DNA of 64,000 bases from Leifsonia shinshuensis (GCF_031456835.1 NZ_JAVDVK010000001.1:1426001-1490000); one strand, 5' to 3'; shown: positions 35,505-45,473, counted from the first letter of the stretch. The notes: generated by a model not told the origin, from the letters alone. A program made the numbers and translations.

Positions 35505-36764
35505 CTACTCGTCGTCGACGACCGGGTCGTAGCCCGCCGCGCGCAGCGCCTCGATGACGTGCCGCCGGTGGTCGGTGCCGCGCGTCTCCACGCTCACGTC
35601 GAGTTCGACCTGGCTCAGCTGCATCCCGCGTCCGTGACGCGTGTGCAGCACCTCGACCACGTTGGCGTTCACGCCGGCGAGGATCTCGGCGATGCGAGCG
35701 AGCTGGCCGGGGCGGTCGGGCAACTGGATCGTGAGCTTGAGGTACCGGTCGGACGCCGCGAGACCCTGGCTGATCACGCGCTGCATCAGCAGCGGATCGA
35801 TGTTGCCGCCGGACAGGATGGCCACGGTCGTTCCGTCGGCCGGGATCGCCCCGGCGAGGATGGCTGCGACGCCGGCCGCGCCCGCGGGCTCGACCACGAG
35901 CTTGGCGCGCTCCAGCAGCATGACCATGGCGCGGGCGATGTCGTCCTCGGAGACCGTGACCACCTGGTCGACGGCCTCCCGGATGATCTGGAAGTTGAGC
36001 GCGCCGGGCCGGCTCACGGCGATGCCGTCCGCGATCGTGGCGACCAGGGAGATGTCGGTCGGCTCCCCCGCGGCCAGGGACGGCGGGTAGGCGGCGGCGT
36101 TGGCCGCCTGCACGCCGATCACGCGGACCTCGCGGCCTTCACGCGCCGCGCGCTGCTTGACCGCGCTGGCGACGCCCGAGATCAGCCCGCCGCCGCCGAT
36201 CGGGACGACGAGCGTGCGCACATCCGGCACCTCGTCGAGGATCTCGAGGCCGAGTGTGCCCTGCCCCGCCACCACGTCCGGGTGGTCGAAGGGCGGGATG
36301 AGCACCGCGCCGGTCTCCGCGGCGAAGTCGGCCGCGGCGCGCAGGGTCTCGTCGACGATGCTGCCGCTCAGCACCACATCCGCCCCGTAGGCGCGCGTGG
36401 CCTGGAACTTGGGGATGGCGACGCCGACCGGCATGAAGATCGTGGCGTGGATGCCGAGCTCGCGCGCCGCGAAGGCCACGCCCTGCGCGTGGTTGCCCGC
36501 CGACGCGGCGACCACGCCCCGCGCGCGCTCCTCGGCCGTGAGCTTCGACATCCGGTTGTAGGCGCCGCGGATCTTGTACGACCCGGTGCGCTGGAGGTTC
36601 TCGCACTTGAGCACCACCGGCGCGCCGAGGATGTCGGTGAGGTACCGCGAGGTCTCCATCGGCGTCGGCTGGGCGACGGCGGCGACGGTGGCGCGCGCTG
36701 CCTCGAACTCGTCCAGGCTGGGCCCGGCGAACGGGGTGCGCGTGTGATCGGTCGCGGTTGCCAC
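35505..36764 (-). CDS. ilvA: Threonine ammonia-lyase (threonine dehydratase)
   Basis: A 419-residue fold-type II PLP enzyme converting threonine to 2-oxobutyrate, the entry to isoleucine. The PLP lysine is in RTGSYKIRGAYN, SAGNHAQGVA binds the substrate, and the PLP-phosphate loop is VVPIGGGGLISG. The last ~85 residues form one ACT-like domain (LKLTIQLPDRPGQLARIAEIL), a shorter regulatory domain than the double ACT of E. coli IlvA. Convergent with the Lrp gene, stop codons 8 bp apart. Confidence 0.94.
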   Translation of the reverse strand: MATATDHTRTPFAGPSLDEFEAARATVAAVAQPTPMETSRYLTDILGAPVVLKCENLQRTGSYKIRGAYNRMSKLTAEERARGVVAASAGNHAQGVAFAARELGIHATIFMPVGVAIPKFQATRAYGADVVLSGSIVDETLRAAADFAAETGAVLIPPFDHPDVVAGQGTLGLEILDEVPDVRTLVVPIGGGGLISGVASAVKQRAAREGREVRVIGVQAANAAAYPPSLAAGEPTDISLVATIADGIAVSRPGALNFQIIREAVDQVVTVSEDDIARAMVMLLERAKLVVEPAGAAGVAAILAGAIPADGTTVAILSGGNIDPLLMQRVISQGLAASDRYLKLTIQLPDRPGQLARIAEILAGVNANVVEVLHTRHGRGMQLSQVELDVSVETRGTDHRRHVIEALRAAGYDPVVDDE

Positions 36765-36817
36765 GCGCCCAGCCTAGCGGCGGACGTATGCCGTCGACTG
36801 TATGCGGGTGCGACCTA

Positions 36818-38077
36818 CTACCGCGCGGGCGGGCGGCGGACCGGCCGCGGGACGGTCTCCCAGATCGCCCGCTCCGGCGGGGTGTAGTCCGACGTCGGGG
36901 TGTTCCGCCAGACGCCGCTGGCGATGTAGTGCACCATCACGTTCAGCACGGCCACGAACGGCACGGCGAACAGCGCGCCCGGGATGCCGGCGAGCAGCGA
37001 CCCCGCCGCGACGGCCAGCACCACCGCGAGCGGGTGCACCTTCACCGCACTGCCCATGATGAGCGGCTGGAGGATGTGCCCCTCGATCTGCTGCACGAGC
37101 AGCACGACGCCGAGCATGATCAGCGCGAACACCCAGCCCTTGAAGACCAGGGCGATGAAGATCGCCAGCGCTCCCGTGACGACCGCGCCGACGACAGGGA
37201 TGAACGACCCGAGGAACACCAGGACCGAGATCGGGATGACGAGGGGCAGCCCCAGGAAGAATGCTCCGAGGCCGATGCCGAGCGCGTCGATCGAGGCGAC
37301 TAGCACCTGCACCTTCGCGAAGTTCTTAAGCGTGACCCAGCCGGCCTTGCCCGCTCCGTCGATCGCCGCGCGCGAGCGCTTCGGGAAGACCCGGACGATC
37401 CATCCCCAGATGCTCTTGCCGTCGATCAGGATGAAGATCGTGCTGAACAGGACCAGCAGGGCGCCGGCGAAGACATGCCCGAGCGTGGAGCCGACCGACA
37501 GCGCACCCGAGAGGAAGACCTGGCTGTCCTGCTGGATCGACTTCCCGATCGAGGCGAACGCGTTGCTGATCTGATCGGGGCTGAGTCCGAGGGGACCGGA
37601 GGTGAGCCACGCCTGCAGGTCGTTGAACGAGGCGACCGACTGCTTCTGCAGCTCCCCGCTCTGCCGCGTCACCTGCCAGATCGCGAGGTACAGCAGGCCG
37701 CCGACGACCACGATGAGCGTGATCAGCACGACGACGATCGCGAGCCACTTCGGCCAGCGGTGGCGCACCAGGAAGTCCTTGAACGGCACGAGCAGACCGG
37801 CGAGCAGCACCGCGATGAGCACGGGGATGACGATGAGCTTCAGCTGGATGATCAGGAAGATGACGACGGCGAGGACCGCGCCGATCAGCAGCAACCGCCA
37901 CGACCAGGCGCCCGCGATGCGCATCCCCCGCGGAACGGTCTCGTCGGCGGGCTCGATGGGCTCGCCGAGGTCACGGCGGCGGCGCTGGAACCACGCGCGT
38001 GCGGGCGCGCGGTTCGCATCCGGGCCGGCGCCGGGTGCGGTCGTGGGCGACGGGACGGGGCGGTCGATGTCGGACAT
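36818..38077 (-). CDS. AI-2E family transporter (PerM-like membrane protein)
   Basis: A 419-residue polytopic protein. A hydrophilic Pro/Arg N-terminus (~1-55) is followed by paired spans (LLLIGAVLAVVIFLIIQL and IPVLIAVLLAGLLVPF), a soluble segment, then the C-terminal multi-span block with GSFIPVVGAVVTGALA and the family signature EGHILQPLIMG. Members export diverse small molecules or ions; quorum-signal transport should not be assumed. ATG 38077 chosen over an upstream frame start. Confidence 0.9.
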   Translation of the reverse strand: MSDIDRPVPSPTTAPGAGPDANRAPARAWFQRRRRDLGEPIEPADETVPRGMRIAGAWSWRLLLIGAVLAVVIFLIIQLKLIVIPVLIAVLLAGLLVPFKDFLVRHRWPKWLAIVVVLITLIVVVGGLLYLAIWQVTRQSGELQKQSVASFNDLQAWLTSGPLGLSPDQISNAFASIGKSIQQDSQVFLSGALSVGSTLGHVFAGALLVLFSTIFILIDGKSIWGWIVRVFPKRSRAAIDGAGKAGWVTLKNFAKVQVLVASIDALGIGLGAFFLGLPLVIPISVLVFLGSFIPVVGAVVTGALAIFIALVFKGWVFALIMLGVVLLVQQIEGHILQPLIMGSAVKVHPLAVVLAVAAGSLLAGIPGALFAVPFVAVLNVMVHYIASGVWRNTPTSDYTPPERAIWETVPRPVRRPPAR

Positions 38078-38176
38078 GCCCGTCAGTGTAGGCCGCGGCA
38101 CTCCCGGTGCAATGGAACCGCGGCCCGGCGGTCGGCCCCTTCCCAGGCGGGTGATCCCGTCGTACGGGTGTGGGCC

Positions 38177-38782
38177 TCAGAGCGTGATGATCAGCGGCGG
38201 GTACTCGATGTCGGTGCGGTACCACTGCCAGGTGGAACCGCCGGTCTGCTGGATGGACGCGTAGGTCACCTGGCCGGGCGCCACGTTGTGGAGCCCGACC
38301 ACGACGGCCACGTTCCCGTTCACGGTGCGCGCGCCGGCACCCGAGACCGAACCCGCGCCCGCGTATCCGCCGACGGTGAGGGAGACCGGGCCGTTCGCCG
38401 TGATGGCGAAGGTCAGCACATAGCTGCCGACCGAGGTCACCCCGTAGGCCGACGGCGTGAAGTGGACGGAGACGCCCGGACCGCCCGACGGGGTCGGCCG
38501 GTAGGTGAAGGACGCGTACGGAGTGCCCGTGGTGTCCGTCTGCATGATGTCGGAGGCGATCAGGGTGAGGTTCGTCCTGCCCTTCCCCACGGTGTGGGTG
38601 GGGCTGATGGAGTCGATGGGGCGGAACCACGGGAAGGTGATGATCTCGTGCACCGACACCTGGTGCGCGAGGTCCGTGAGGGACAGGGTTCTCTCGAACG
38701 TCGTGAGGTCGATCGTCTCAGCGGCTTCCGCTGCGTCGTCCTCCCCCGCGCGCTCCCCCGGAGTTGGAGACTCGCTGGACAT
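38177..38782 (-). CDS. Hypothetical protein, 201 aa
   Basis: An acidic N-terminus (~25 residues) is followed by a beta-rich soluble domain rich in Thr, Gly and Val (e.g. VGSYVLTFAITANGPVSLTVGG), suggesting a beta-sandwich. No signal peptide, so probably cytoplasmic. No family recognised. It lies upstream of the AI-2E gene on the same strand. Confidence 0.7.
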   Translation of the reverse strand: MSSESPTPGERAGEDDAAEAAETIDLTTFERTLSLTDLAHQVSVHEIITFPWFRPIDSISPTHTVGKGRTNLTLIASDIMQTDTTGTPYASFTYRPTPSGGPGVSVHFTPSAYGVTSVGSYVLTFAITANGPVSLTVGGYAGAGSVSGAGARTVNGNVAVVVGLHNVAPGQVTYASIQQTGGSTWQWYRTDIEYPPLIITL

Positions 38783-38819
38783 GCGCGCACCCTACTCCGG
38801 GGCCGGCGCGGCGCGACAG

Positions 38820-39878
38820 TCAGCGCGGCGCGACGGTGACCGGGGATCCGCTCAGGCCGACGCTCACGCGATCCCCCGGCTCGGGCCGCTCCCGCGCACC
38901 GTGCTGCAGCGACAGCTCGCTGCCGTCCTCGAGCCGCACCCGCGTGCGCCGGAGCGCCCCCAGGAAGCTGGTGGTGAGCACGACGCCCGGGATGCCGTCC
39001 GCGACGAGCAGGACGTCCTCCGGACGCACATACGCGGTGACCGGCCCGTCGTCCACCGGCGACGCGAGCGGGACCTCCTGGCCGAGAGCCGACAGCCGCC
39101 CGGCGGCCACCATGCCCTCGACGCGATTGGTCAGGCCGACGAACTCGGCCACGAACGCCGTCGCGGGACGGTGGTAGAGCTCCTCGGGGCTGCCGATCTG
39201 CTCGATCCGGCCCGCGCGCATGACGGCGACGCGGTCGGCGACGGCGAGCGCCTCCTCCTGGTCGTGCGTGACGAAGAACGTGGTGATGCCGAGCTCCGTC
39301 TGGATGCGGCGGATCTCGTCCCGCAGCTGCACGCGCACCTTGGCGTCGAGGGCGGAGAGCGGCTCGTCGAGCAGCAGCACGCGCGGCTCGGTGACGAGTG
39401 CGCGGGCGAGCGCGACGCGCTGCTGCTGGCCGCCGGACAGCTGGTGCGCGTAGCGGTCGGCGTGGTGGTCGAGGCCCACCAGCTCGAGCGCCTCGGCCGC
39501 GCGCCGCCGGCGCTCCGCCGGGGCGACCTTGCGCATCCGGAGACCGAACTCGACGTTCTGGCCGGAGGTGAGGTGCGGGAACAGGGAGTACGACTGGAAC
39601 ACCATCCCGAGGTCGCGCCGGTTGGTCGGCTCGTCGGTGACGTCGCGTCCGTCGATCAGGATGCTGCCGCTGTCCACGCGCTCCAGTCCGGCGAGCGAGC
39701 GCAGCGCGGTCGTCTTGCCGCAGCCGCTCGGGCCGAGCAGGGCGATCAGCTCGCCCGGCGCAGCCTGCAGGTCGAAGCCGGCCAGCCCGGCGCCGCCGCC
39801 GAAGTCGCGGACGAGGTCGCGCAGTTCGACGGTGGATCCGGTGCGCGCGGAGAGGACGGGGGTCTCGAGGGCGGTCAT
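38820..39878 (-). CDS. ABC importer ATP-binding protein (PotA/FbpC type)
   Basis: A 352-residue ATPase with Walker A LLGPSGCGKTTALRSL, Q-loop MVFQSYSLFPHLT, signature LSGGQQQRVALARAL, Walker B RVLLLDEPLSALD and H-loop FVTHDQEEAL. A C-terminal TOBE domain (~270-350) is of the kind found in iron, polyamine and phosphonate importers. Last gene of a four-gene operon; its ATG comes one base after the preceding stop. Confidence 0.93.
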   Translation of the reverse strand: MTALETPVLSARTGSTVELRDLVRDFGGGAGLAGFDLQAAPGELIALLGPSGCGKTTALRSLAGLERVDSGSILIDGRDVTDEPTNRRDLGMVFQSYSLFPHLTSGQNVEFGLRMRKVAPAERRRRAAEALELVGLDHHADRYAHQLSGGQQQRVALARALVTEPRVLLLDEPLSALDAKVRVQLRDEIRRIQTELGITTFFVTHDQEEALAVADRVAVMRAGRIEQIGSPEELYHRPATAFVAEFVGLTNRVEGMVAAGRLSALGQEVPLASPVDDGPVTAYVRPEDVLLVADGIPGVVLTTSFLGALRRTRVRLEDGSELSLQHGARERPEPGDRVSVGLSGSPVTVAPR

Positions 39879-39879
39879 G

Positions 39880-40743
39880 TCAGCCTTTCGCGGTGCGCCG
39901 TCGCCGCACGCTCACGAGGCGGTCGACGACGACGAGGAGGACGAACGCGAACACCAGCGCGAGGAGCGCGAAGATGACCGCGACGAAGGGGTCGGACTGC
40001 GACACCAGCAGCAGCGAGGTCTGCAGGTTGACGCGGGAGAGGAGCGAGGCGATGGTGAACTCGCCCAGCACGACGGCGACCGAGAGCGCGGCGGCGGCAA
40101 GGATGCCGCGCCGCAGGTCCGGGACGAGCACGCGCCAGAACACGGTCCACCAGGGGGCGCCGAGCGAACGGGCCGCCTCGCTGAGCGTGATCATGTCGAC
40201 GGCGGCGACGTTGCTCTGGATGGCGCGGTAGGCGTACGGCAGCACAGTGATCCCGTACGCGAAGGCGAGCGTCCACGCACCGGAGCCGAAGACGTCCGTC
40301 ACGACGGCGTAGGTCGGCGCGAGGCCCACCACCATCACGATCGCCGGGATCATGATCGGCAGCAGGCAGATCCCCTCGAGCAGCCGGCGCAGCTTCGGGA
40401 ACCGCAACTCCACCAGCACGATCGTCGGCAGCAGCACCAGCAGCATGATCGCGACGGTCACGACCGCGAGCACGAGCGAGTTGCCGAGCCCCTGGTAAAC
40501 GCGGTCGTACCGCGTCGTCTCTCCCGAGAAAACGGCCACCCAGCGGTCGATGTTGTACACGCCGGGCTTCGCCGTGCGCAGGGTGAACTCGACCATCGAG
40601 AACAACGGGATGAGGAAGAACAGCCCGAGGACCACCCAGATGACCGTGCGGACGGCGGGACCGGGCCCGAGACGCAGCTCCTGCGAGCGCCTGCGGCGGG
40701 CCGGCCGGACCTCCGGGGTGCGGGTGTCCACCGCGCGCGTCAT
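39880..40743 (-). CDS. ABC importer permease 2
   Basis: A 287-residue permease with six hydrophobic spans, starting VIWVVLGLFFLIPLFSMVEF after a basic N-terminus. The EAA coupling loop is visible as SEAARSLGAPWWTVFWRVLVP. ATG 40743 overlaps the end of permease 1 (ATGA). It pairs with permease 1 and the ATPase of the same operon. Confidence 0.92.
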   Translation of the reverse strand: MTRAVDTRTPEVRPARRRRSQELRLGPGPAVRTVIWVVLGLFFLIPLFSMVEFTLRTAKPGVYNIDRWVAVFSGETTRYDRVYQGLGNSLVLAVVTVAIMLLVLLPTIVLVELRFPKLRRLLEGICLLPIMIPAIVMVVGLAPTYAVVTDVFGSGAWTLAFAYGITVLPYAYRAIQSNVAAVDMITLSEAARSLGAPWWTVFWRVLVPDLRRGILAAAALSVAVVLGEFTIASLLSRVNLQTSLLLVSQSDPFVAVIFALLALVFAFVLLVVVDRLVSVRRRRTAKG

Positions 40744-41717
40744 CGCTGCCACCTCGCGGTGCGGCGGACCAGCGCCGAGTAGCCGAGCATGACGACGACC
40801 ATCACCAGCAGCATCCCGAGCGCCATGGCGCCCGCGAGGTTGGCGCGGCCGAGCACGGTCTCGCTGATCAGCGCCTGCCGGATCTGCAGCGAGACGATGT
40901 TGTTCGCCTGGCCGACCAGTGCTGCGGCGGTCGCGTACGACGAGAAGGCGTTGGCGAAGAGGAGCAGCAGGCTGCCCAGGAACGACGGGAGCAGGATGGG
41001 GCCGCCCACACGCGTCCAATACGTCCAGCGGCTGCCGCCCAGCGTCGCCGTCGCCTCCAGCCACTGCGGACGGAGTCCCTCCAGCGCCGGCATGAAGGTG
41101 ATGACCATGAGCGGGATCTGGAAATAGAGGTACGGCAGGATGAGGCCGGGCACCGTGTACAGCCACACCCCGTTCTCATAGATGTTGATGTGCGCGACCG
41201 TGCGGAGCAGCACGGTGACGAGGCCCTGCGCGCCGATCGTCGCGATGAAGGCGAACGCCAGCATGACGCCGCCGAACTGCGCGAGGACGCTGCTCGCCGA
41301 ATCGACCAGCGAGCGGGTCACGCCGCCGGGGCGCGAGCGCAGCAGGGCGAAGCACAGCGCCGCGCCGGCGATGGCCCCCACGATCGCGGTGACCGCGGAG
41401 AGCCAGAAGGCGCCGAAGAACGAGCCGGCGATGGCCGGCTCCATGAGCCCCGTCAGGTTGGCCCAGGTGAAGCGGCCGTCCGCATCCAGGAAGCCGCTGC
41501 CCACGGCGACGACCGTCGGAACGGCCAGGAAGACGATCACGTAGAAGGCGAACGGCGTCAGCCCCAGCACGGCGGCAGCGCTCTTCCGGCGCCGCCGCCC
41601 GGCCCTGACGCCTGCGGGCCGGGCCGACGACGGCTGCCGCCGGGTCTCCGTCGCGGAGACGCCGGCGGCAGCACGATCGACCGCAGGCGCCGCGGCGCCC
41701 GTCACGGTCTCGGTCAT
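40740..41717 (-). CDS. ABC importer permease 1
   Basis: A 325-residue permease with a ~45-residue basic/Ala-rich N-terminus and six spans starting at LGLTPFAFYVIVFLAVPTVV. The EAA-type loop is LEATATLGGSRWTYWTRVGGP. ATG 41717 overlaps the binding-protein stop by one base (TGATG). Together with permease 2 it forms the transmembrane channel of the importer. Confidence 0.92.
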   Translation of the reverse strand: MTETVTGAAAPAVDRAAAGVSATETRRQPSSARPAGVRAGRRRRKSAAAVLGLTPFAFYVIVFLAVPTVVAVGSGFLDADGRFTWANLTGLMEPAIAGSFFGAFWLSAVTAIVGAIAGAALCFALLRSRPGGVTRSLVDSASSVLAQFGGVMLAFAFIATIGAQGLVTVLLRTVAHINIYENGVWLYTVPGLILPYLYFQIPLMVITFMPALEGLRPQWLEATATLGGSRWTYWTRVGGPILLPSFLGSLLLLFANAFSSYATAAALVGQANNIVSLQIRQALISETVLGRANLAGAMALGMLLVMVVVMLGYSALVRRTARWQR

Positions 41718-42853
41718 CAGCCGACCGCGTTCGCCCACTTGGCGTTGAGCAGCGTGCCGGCGTCGGTCGCCTGCTTGTCGCTCATCACGGCCACTTTGTC
41801 GAGCTTGCCCGGGAACTCGTCCTTGTCGAGCGTGCCGGCCTTCTCCATGGCGTCGACGCGCGCCGGGTAGGCGCCGCCCTTCAGCCACGCGTTCTGGGCG
41901 GCATCGCTGTAGAGGTACTCCTCCCAGAGGCGCGCGGCCGCGGGGTGCGGGGCATCCTTGTTGATGGCCTGGTTGTAGTAGCCGACGTAGGCGGTGCCCG
42001 GGAGCACGACGTACTTCCAGTTCACGCCGCCGCCCTTGATGGTGTCGGAGGTGGCGTAGCCTTTCTGGTTGAACGACCAGTCGAGCAGCACCGGGGTCTC
42101 ACCGGAGGCGATGGTGTTGGGCTTGCCGTCGGCGGCGTTCCAGTTGCCCGCCTTCTTGAGCTTCGAGAACCAGTCGATGCCCGGGGTCAGGTCGTCGAGC
42201 GTCCCGCCGTTCTGCAGGGTGGCGTACGCGACCGCGCCGGCCGCGGCGGCCGCCTGGGTCGGGTTGCCGTTGAGCGCGACCGCACCCTTGAACTCGGGCT
42301 TCAGGAGGTCGTCGAACGACTTCGGGGCGGTCTTGATCTTGTTGGCGTCGTAGCCGACCGCCATGACGCCGTAGTAACCGACCTTCCAGAGGCCGTCCTT
42401 CTCCTTCTGGCCCTCGGGGATGTCGTCCCAGCCGGTCGGCTTGTAGGCGGCGAAGTACTGGGTGTTCGCCAGAGCGACCGAGGAGCCGATGTCGAAGGTG
42501 TCGGGAGCGGTGTCCTGGCCCTTGAGCTTCTTCGCGGCGTCGATCTCCTCCTGGCTGGAGGCGCTGTCCTGGCTCGGGTTGATCGTGATGCCGTACTTCT
42601 TGGTGAAGCCGTCGAAGATCTCCTGGTAGTTCGCCCAGTCGCCCGGGGTCGCGATGATGTTGAGGCTGCCCTCCTTCTTCGCGGCGGCGACCAGCGCATC
42701 CATCCCGCCGGCCGACGCGACGTCGGTGGCGGTGCCGATCTTCGCGGTGTCGGCGGTGCTGGCGTTCGCGCCGCCGGAGCAGGCGGAGAGCGAGAGTGCG
42801 ACGACGGCGGCCGCGGCCGCGAGGCCGGCGACACGTGCGCGCTTGTTGATCAC
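41717..42853 (-). CDS. ABC importer substrate-binding lipoprotein
   Basis: A 378-residue extracellular solute-binding protein. A signal peptide with lipobox LSLSACSGG predicts attachment of Cys to the outer membrane leaflet. The mature part starts with GMDALVAAAKKEGSLNIIATP, the type 1/8 binding-protein fold used for polyamines, iron(III), thiamine or 2-aminoethylphosphonate. The ligand cannot be decided here. GTG 42853 has GGAGGAAA upstream and is first in the operon SBP-permease-permease-ATPase. Confidence 0.92.
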   Translation of the reverse strand: MINKRARVAGLAAAAAVVALSLSACSGGANASTADTAKIGTATDVASAGGMDALVAAAKKEGSLNIIATPGDWANYQEIFDGFTKKYGITINPSQDSASSQEEIDAAKKLKGQDTAPDTFDIGSSVALANTQYFAAYKPTGWDDIPEGQKEKDGLWKVGYYGVMAVGYDANKIKTAPKSFDDLLKPEFKGAVALNGNPTQAAAAAGAVAYATLQNGGTLDDLTPGIDWFSKLKKAGNWNAADGKPNTIASGETPVLLDWSFNQKGYATSDTIKGGGVNWKYVVLPGTAYVGYYNQAINKDAPHPAAARLWEEYLYSDAAQNAWLKGGAYPARVDAMEKAGTLDKDEFPGKLDKVAVMSDKQATDAGTLLNAKWANAVG

Positions 42854-42993
42854 GGGTTTCCTCCAGTGCAAGGTGTCGACCGGGCGGTGCGCCCGGACGT
42901 GGTCACCGTAGGAAGGCCAGGCGTCCGGGCGCCTTCGCGCCGGTGACACCGCGGTGAACGTCCGGTGTCCGGGGTTGTCGCTATGGTCGTTCC

Positions 42994-44223
42994 GTGGTCG
43001 AACAGATCTCCCCCGCACTCGCACGTCGCATCGCGCTCGCCGCACAGGGGTTCGGCAGGCCGCATCCCGACGCGGTGGGCGCCCGCCAGCTCAACGGCCT
43101 GATGGACCGCCTGCGCCTGCTGCAGATCGACTCGGTCAACGTCTTCGAGCGCAGCCACTACCTCCCCGCGTTCGCCCGCCTCGGCGCCTACGACCGCGGC
43201 CTGCTCGACCGGCTGACGTTCGACGCCCGCGGCCCGTACACCGAGTACTGGCCGCACGAGGCGGCGTTCATGCGCACGGAGGACTGGCCGCTGTTCGCCT
43301 GGCGGATGCGCGAGTACCGCGAGCGGTACGGCGGCCCAGGCAGCTGGTACGAGGTCAACCAGAGCACGGTGGAGTGGCTGCGCGGGGAGCTCGCCGCGAA
43401 CGGACCGCTGGTGGCCGGCGACATCGAGCACGACGCCAACTACCGCACCGGACCGTGGTGGGGATGGTCGGAGGTCAAGCGCGCCCTGGAGCGGATGTTC
43501 CTGTTCGGCGAGGTCGCGATCGCGGGGCGAACGCGCTTCCAGCGCCGGTACGGGCTCGCCGCCGACGTGCTGCCCGCGAGCGTGCTGGAACCGACGGTGA
43601 GCGACGAGGACGCCATCCGCGAGCTCCTGGGGCGCGCGGCGGTGGCGCACGGGATCGGGACGGCGCGCGACTTCGCCGACTACTACCGCATCAAGGGCCC
43701 GCGCGTCGGCGTGGCGCTGCAGGAGCTGGAGGATGCGGGCGAGCTCGTCCCGGTCGAGGTGGCCGGGTGGGAGAGCGCCGGGCGGCCGCTCCGCGCCTGG
43801 ATGCACCGCGACGCTCGCAAGCCCCGGCGGGTGGAGGCGGCGGCGCTGCTGTCGCCGTTCGACCCGGTGGTCTGGTACCGCGACCGGGCGCTGCGCGTGT
43901 TCGGGTTCCACTACCGCATCGAGATCTACACGCCGGCACCGCAGCGGGTCTACGGCTACTACTCGCTGCCCATCCTGATCGACGACGCCCTGGTCGGGCG
44001 CATCGACCTGAAGAGCGACCGGCAGGCGGGCGTGCTGAGGGTGCAGTCGGCCTGGACGGAACCGGAGATGCCCGCCGTGCCGCTCGACCGCCTCCTTCCG
44101 CTGCTGGCTGAGACGGCCGCGTGGCAGGGGCTCGACCGGGTGGAGGTCGCGGAGGGCGCCCGGGGCGACCTCGCCCCGATCCTCGCGGCGGCGCTGCGCC
44201 CGGGGGTAGGGTTCGGGGCATGA
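42994..44223 (+). CDS. ycaQ: YcaQ/AlkX-type DNA glycosylase (interstrand-crosslink repair)
   Basis: A 409-residue HTH_42/YcaQ protein. Three winged-helix modules fit the length. The catalytic Q-I-D motif is at residues 44-46 (LLQIDSVNVFERSHYL), and EYWPHEAAFM near 85 is the second family signature. E. coli YcaQ unhooks alkyl crosslinks and excises N7-alkyl purines, so a role in alkylation repair is likely. GTG start. The stop overlaps the next gene (ATGA). Confidence 0.9.
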   Translation: MVEQISPALARRIALAAQGFGRPHPDAVGARQLNGLMDRLRLLQIDSVNVFERSHYLPAFARLGAYDRGLLDRLTFDARGPYTEYWPHEAAFMRTEDWPLFAWRMREYRERYGGPGSWYEVNQSTVEWLRGELAANGPLVAGDIEHDANYRTGPWWGWSEVKRALERMFLFGEVAIAGRTRFQRRYGLAADVLPASVLEPTVSDEDAIRELLGRAAVAHGIGTARDFADYYRIKGPRVGVALQELEDAGELVPVEVAGWESAGRPLRAWMHRDARKPRRVEAAALLSPFDPVVWYRDRALRVFGFHYRIEIYTPAPQRVYGYYSLPILIDDALVGRIDLKSDRQAGVLRVQSAWTEPEMPAVPLDRLLPLLAETAAWQGLDRVEVAEGARGDLAPILAAALRPGVGFGA

Positions 44224-44681
44224 CGTCACCGCTGGACTACCTGGATCAGGACGGGGCCGACGAGGCCGACTACGAGTCGCCGATGCGCGAGCTGTACGCC
44301 TATCACGACGGCGACACCTGGCTCGACGGCATCGTCACGGGCGTGAGACCGCACGGAGCGTCGGACGGGGGCACGCTCGTCCAGTTCGACGAGCGCCTGT
44401 GGGTGCCGGCGCGCGAGGTCCGCAGCTCCGACCACTACATCGCGGTGCTACTCAACCCCGACTCGGAGGTCTATGCCGAGGTGATCCAGTCGCTCGTCGA
44501 CGGGAAGCCGAAGGAGGTCATCCGCGACGTCTCGATCGTGGGCGACGACAACGTCGGCACCGAGTGGCGCCTGCTGGACGAGCCCCCGACGGGCACCCGC
44601 GTCCGCTACCGCTACACGGGCACCGCCGAGCTGCAGGTGCCCGACGGCGACCACGTGCCCGACGGGCGCGCGAGCGCGTAG
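44220..44681 (+). CDS. Hypothetical protein coupled to ycaQ, 153 aa
   Basis: An acidic soluble protein (LDYLDQDGADEADYES...) with a probable small beta-rich domain (WLDGIVTGVRPHG...LVQFDERLWVPAREV). No signal peptide, membrane span or known motif. Its ATG overlaps the ycaQ stop by 4 bp, so the two are translated together, which may hint at DNA repair. Confidence 0.72.
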   Translation: MTSPLDYLDQDGADEADYESPMRELYAYHDGDTWLDGIVTGVRPHGASDGGTLVQFDERLWVPAREVRSSDHYIAVLLNPDSEVYAEVIQSLVDGKPKEVIRDVSIVGDDNVGTEWRLLDEPPTGTRVRYRYTGTAELQVPDGDHVPDGRASA

Positions 44682-44738
44682 CGCGTACTGCGCTGCGCCG
44701 GCCGTTCCGCGCCGTCGGCCGGCCGCGCCGCGCCCGCC

Positions 44739-45473
44739 TCAGGCGGTGCGCCGCTGCAGCGTGAGCGCCCCGAGCACGACCGCCGCCACCGCGAACGACC
44801 CGATGATGAGCAGCTGGCCGCCGACGTAGGCGGCGTCGTGGCTGTCCGCCGCCACCGCGTTGAGCGCATCCACCGCGTGCGACAGCGGCAGCCAGTCGCT
44901 GATCTCCTTCAGACCCGCCGGCAGCTCGTCGCGCGGCAGGAAGATCCCGCCCAGCAGGATCTGCGGGAACACCAGCAGCGGCATGAACTGCACCACCTGG
45001 AACTCGGTGCGCGCGAACGCGCTCGCGAACAGCCCGAGGGTGCTGCCGAGCACCGCATCCGTCACGGCGACCGCGACCAGGAGCCAGGGGTCGCCTTTCA
45101 CGTCCAGCCCGCACACCCACAGCGCGTAGCCCGACGCCAGCAGCGCCTGCACGATCGCCAGCAGCCCGAACGCGATCGTGTAGCCGAGGATGAAGTCGCC
45201 GCGCCCGAGAGGCATCGACAGCAGGCGCTCCAGCGTCCCGGTGCGGCGCTCCCGCAGCGTGGTGATGGAGGTGACCAGGAACATCACGATGAACGGGAAC
45301 AGCGCCAGGATGGCCGGCCCGATCGTCTGGAACACCGGCGTGTCCGTGAAGATCCACGCCACCAGCCCGATCAGGAGGCTGGGCACGATCAGCAGCAGCA
45401 CCACGGTGCGGGGATCGTGGCGGATCTGGGTGAGCACCCGGCCCGTGGTCGCCAGCGTTCTGGTGGGGTTCAT
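44739..45473 (-). CDS. ABC-2 type exporter permease
   Basis: A 244-residue permease with six hydrophobic spans (e.g. TVVLLLIVPSLLIGLVAWIF). The ABC-2 signature region TTLRERRTGTLERLLSMPLGRGDFILGY is followed by FMPLLVFPQILLGGIFLP. Typical of drug, lipid or antibiotic exporters of the NodJ/DrrB kind. The ATG overlaps the ATPase gene by 4 bp. Confidence 0.92.
   Translation of the reverse strand: MNPTRTLATTGRVLTQIRHDPRTVVLLLIVPSLLIGLVAWIFTDTPVFQTIGPAILALFPFIVMFLVTSITTLRERRTGTLERLLSMPLGRGDFILGYTIAFGLLAIVQALLASGYALWVCGLDVKGDPWLLVAVAVTDAVLGSTLGLFASAFARTEFQVVQFMPLLVFPQILLGGIFLPRDELPAGLKEISDWLPLSHAVDALNAVAADSHDAAYVGGQLLIIGSFAVAAVVLGALTLQRRTA

Noticed and set aside
39880..41166. A longer version of importer permease 2
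   Set aside because: The extension overlaps permease 1 in another frame; ATG 40743 with a 4-bp overlap is the natural start.
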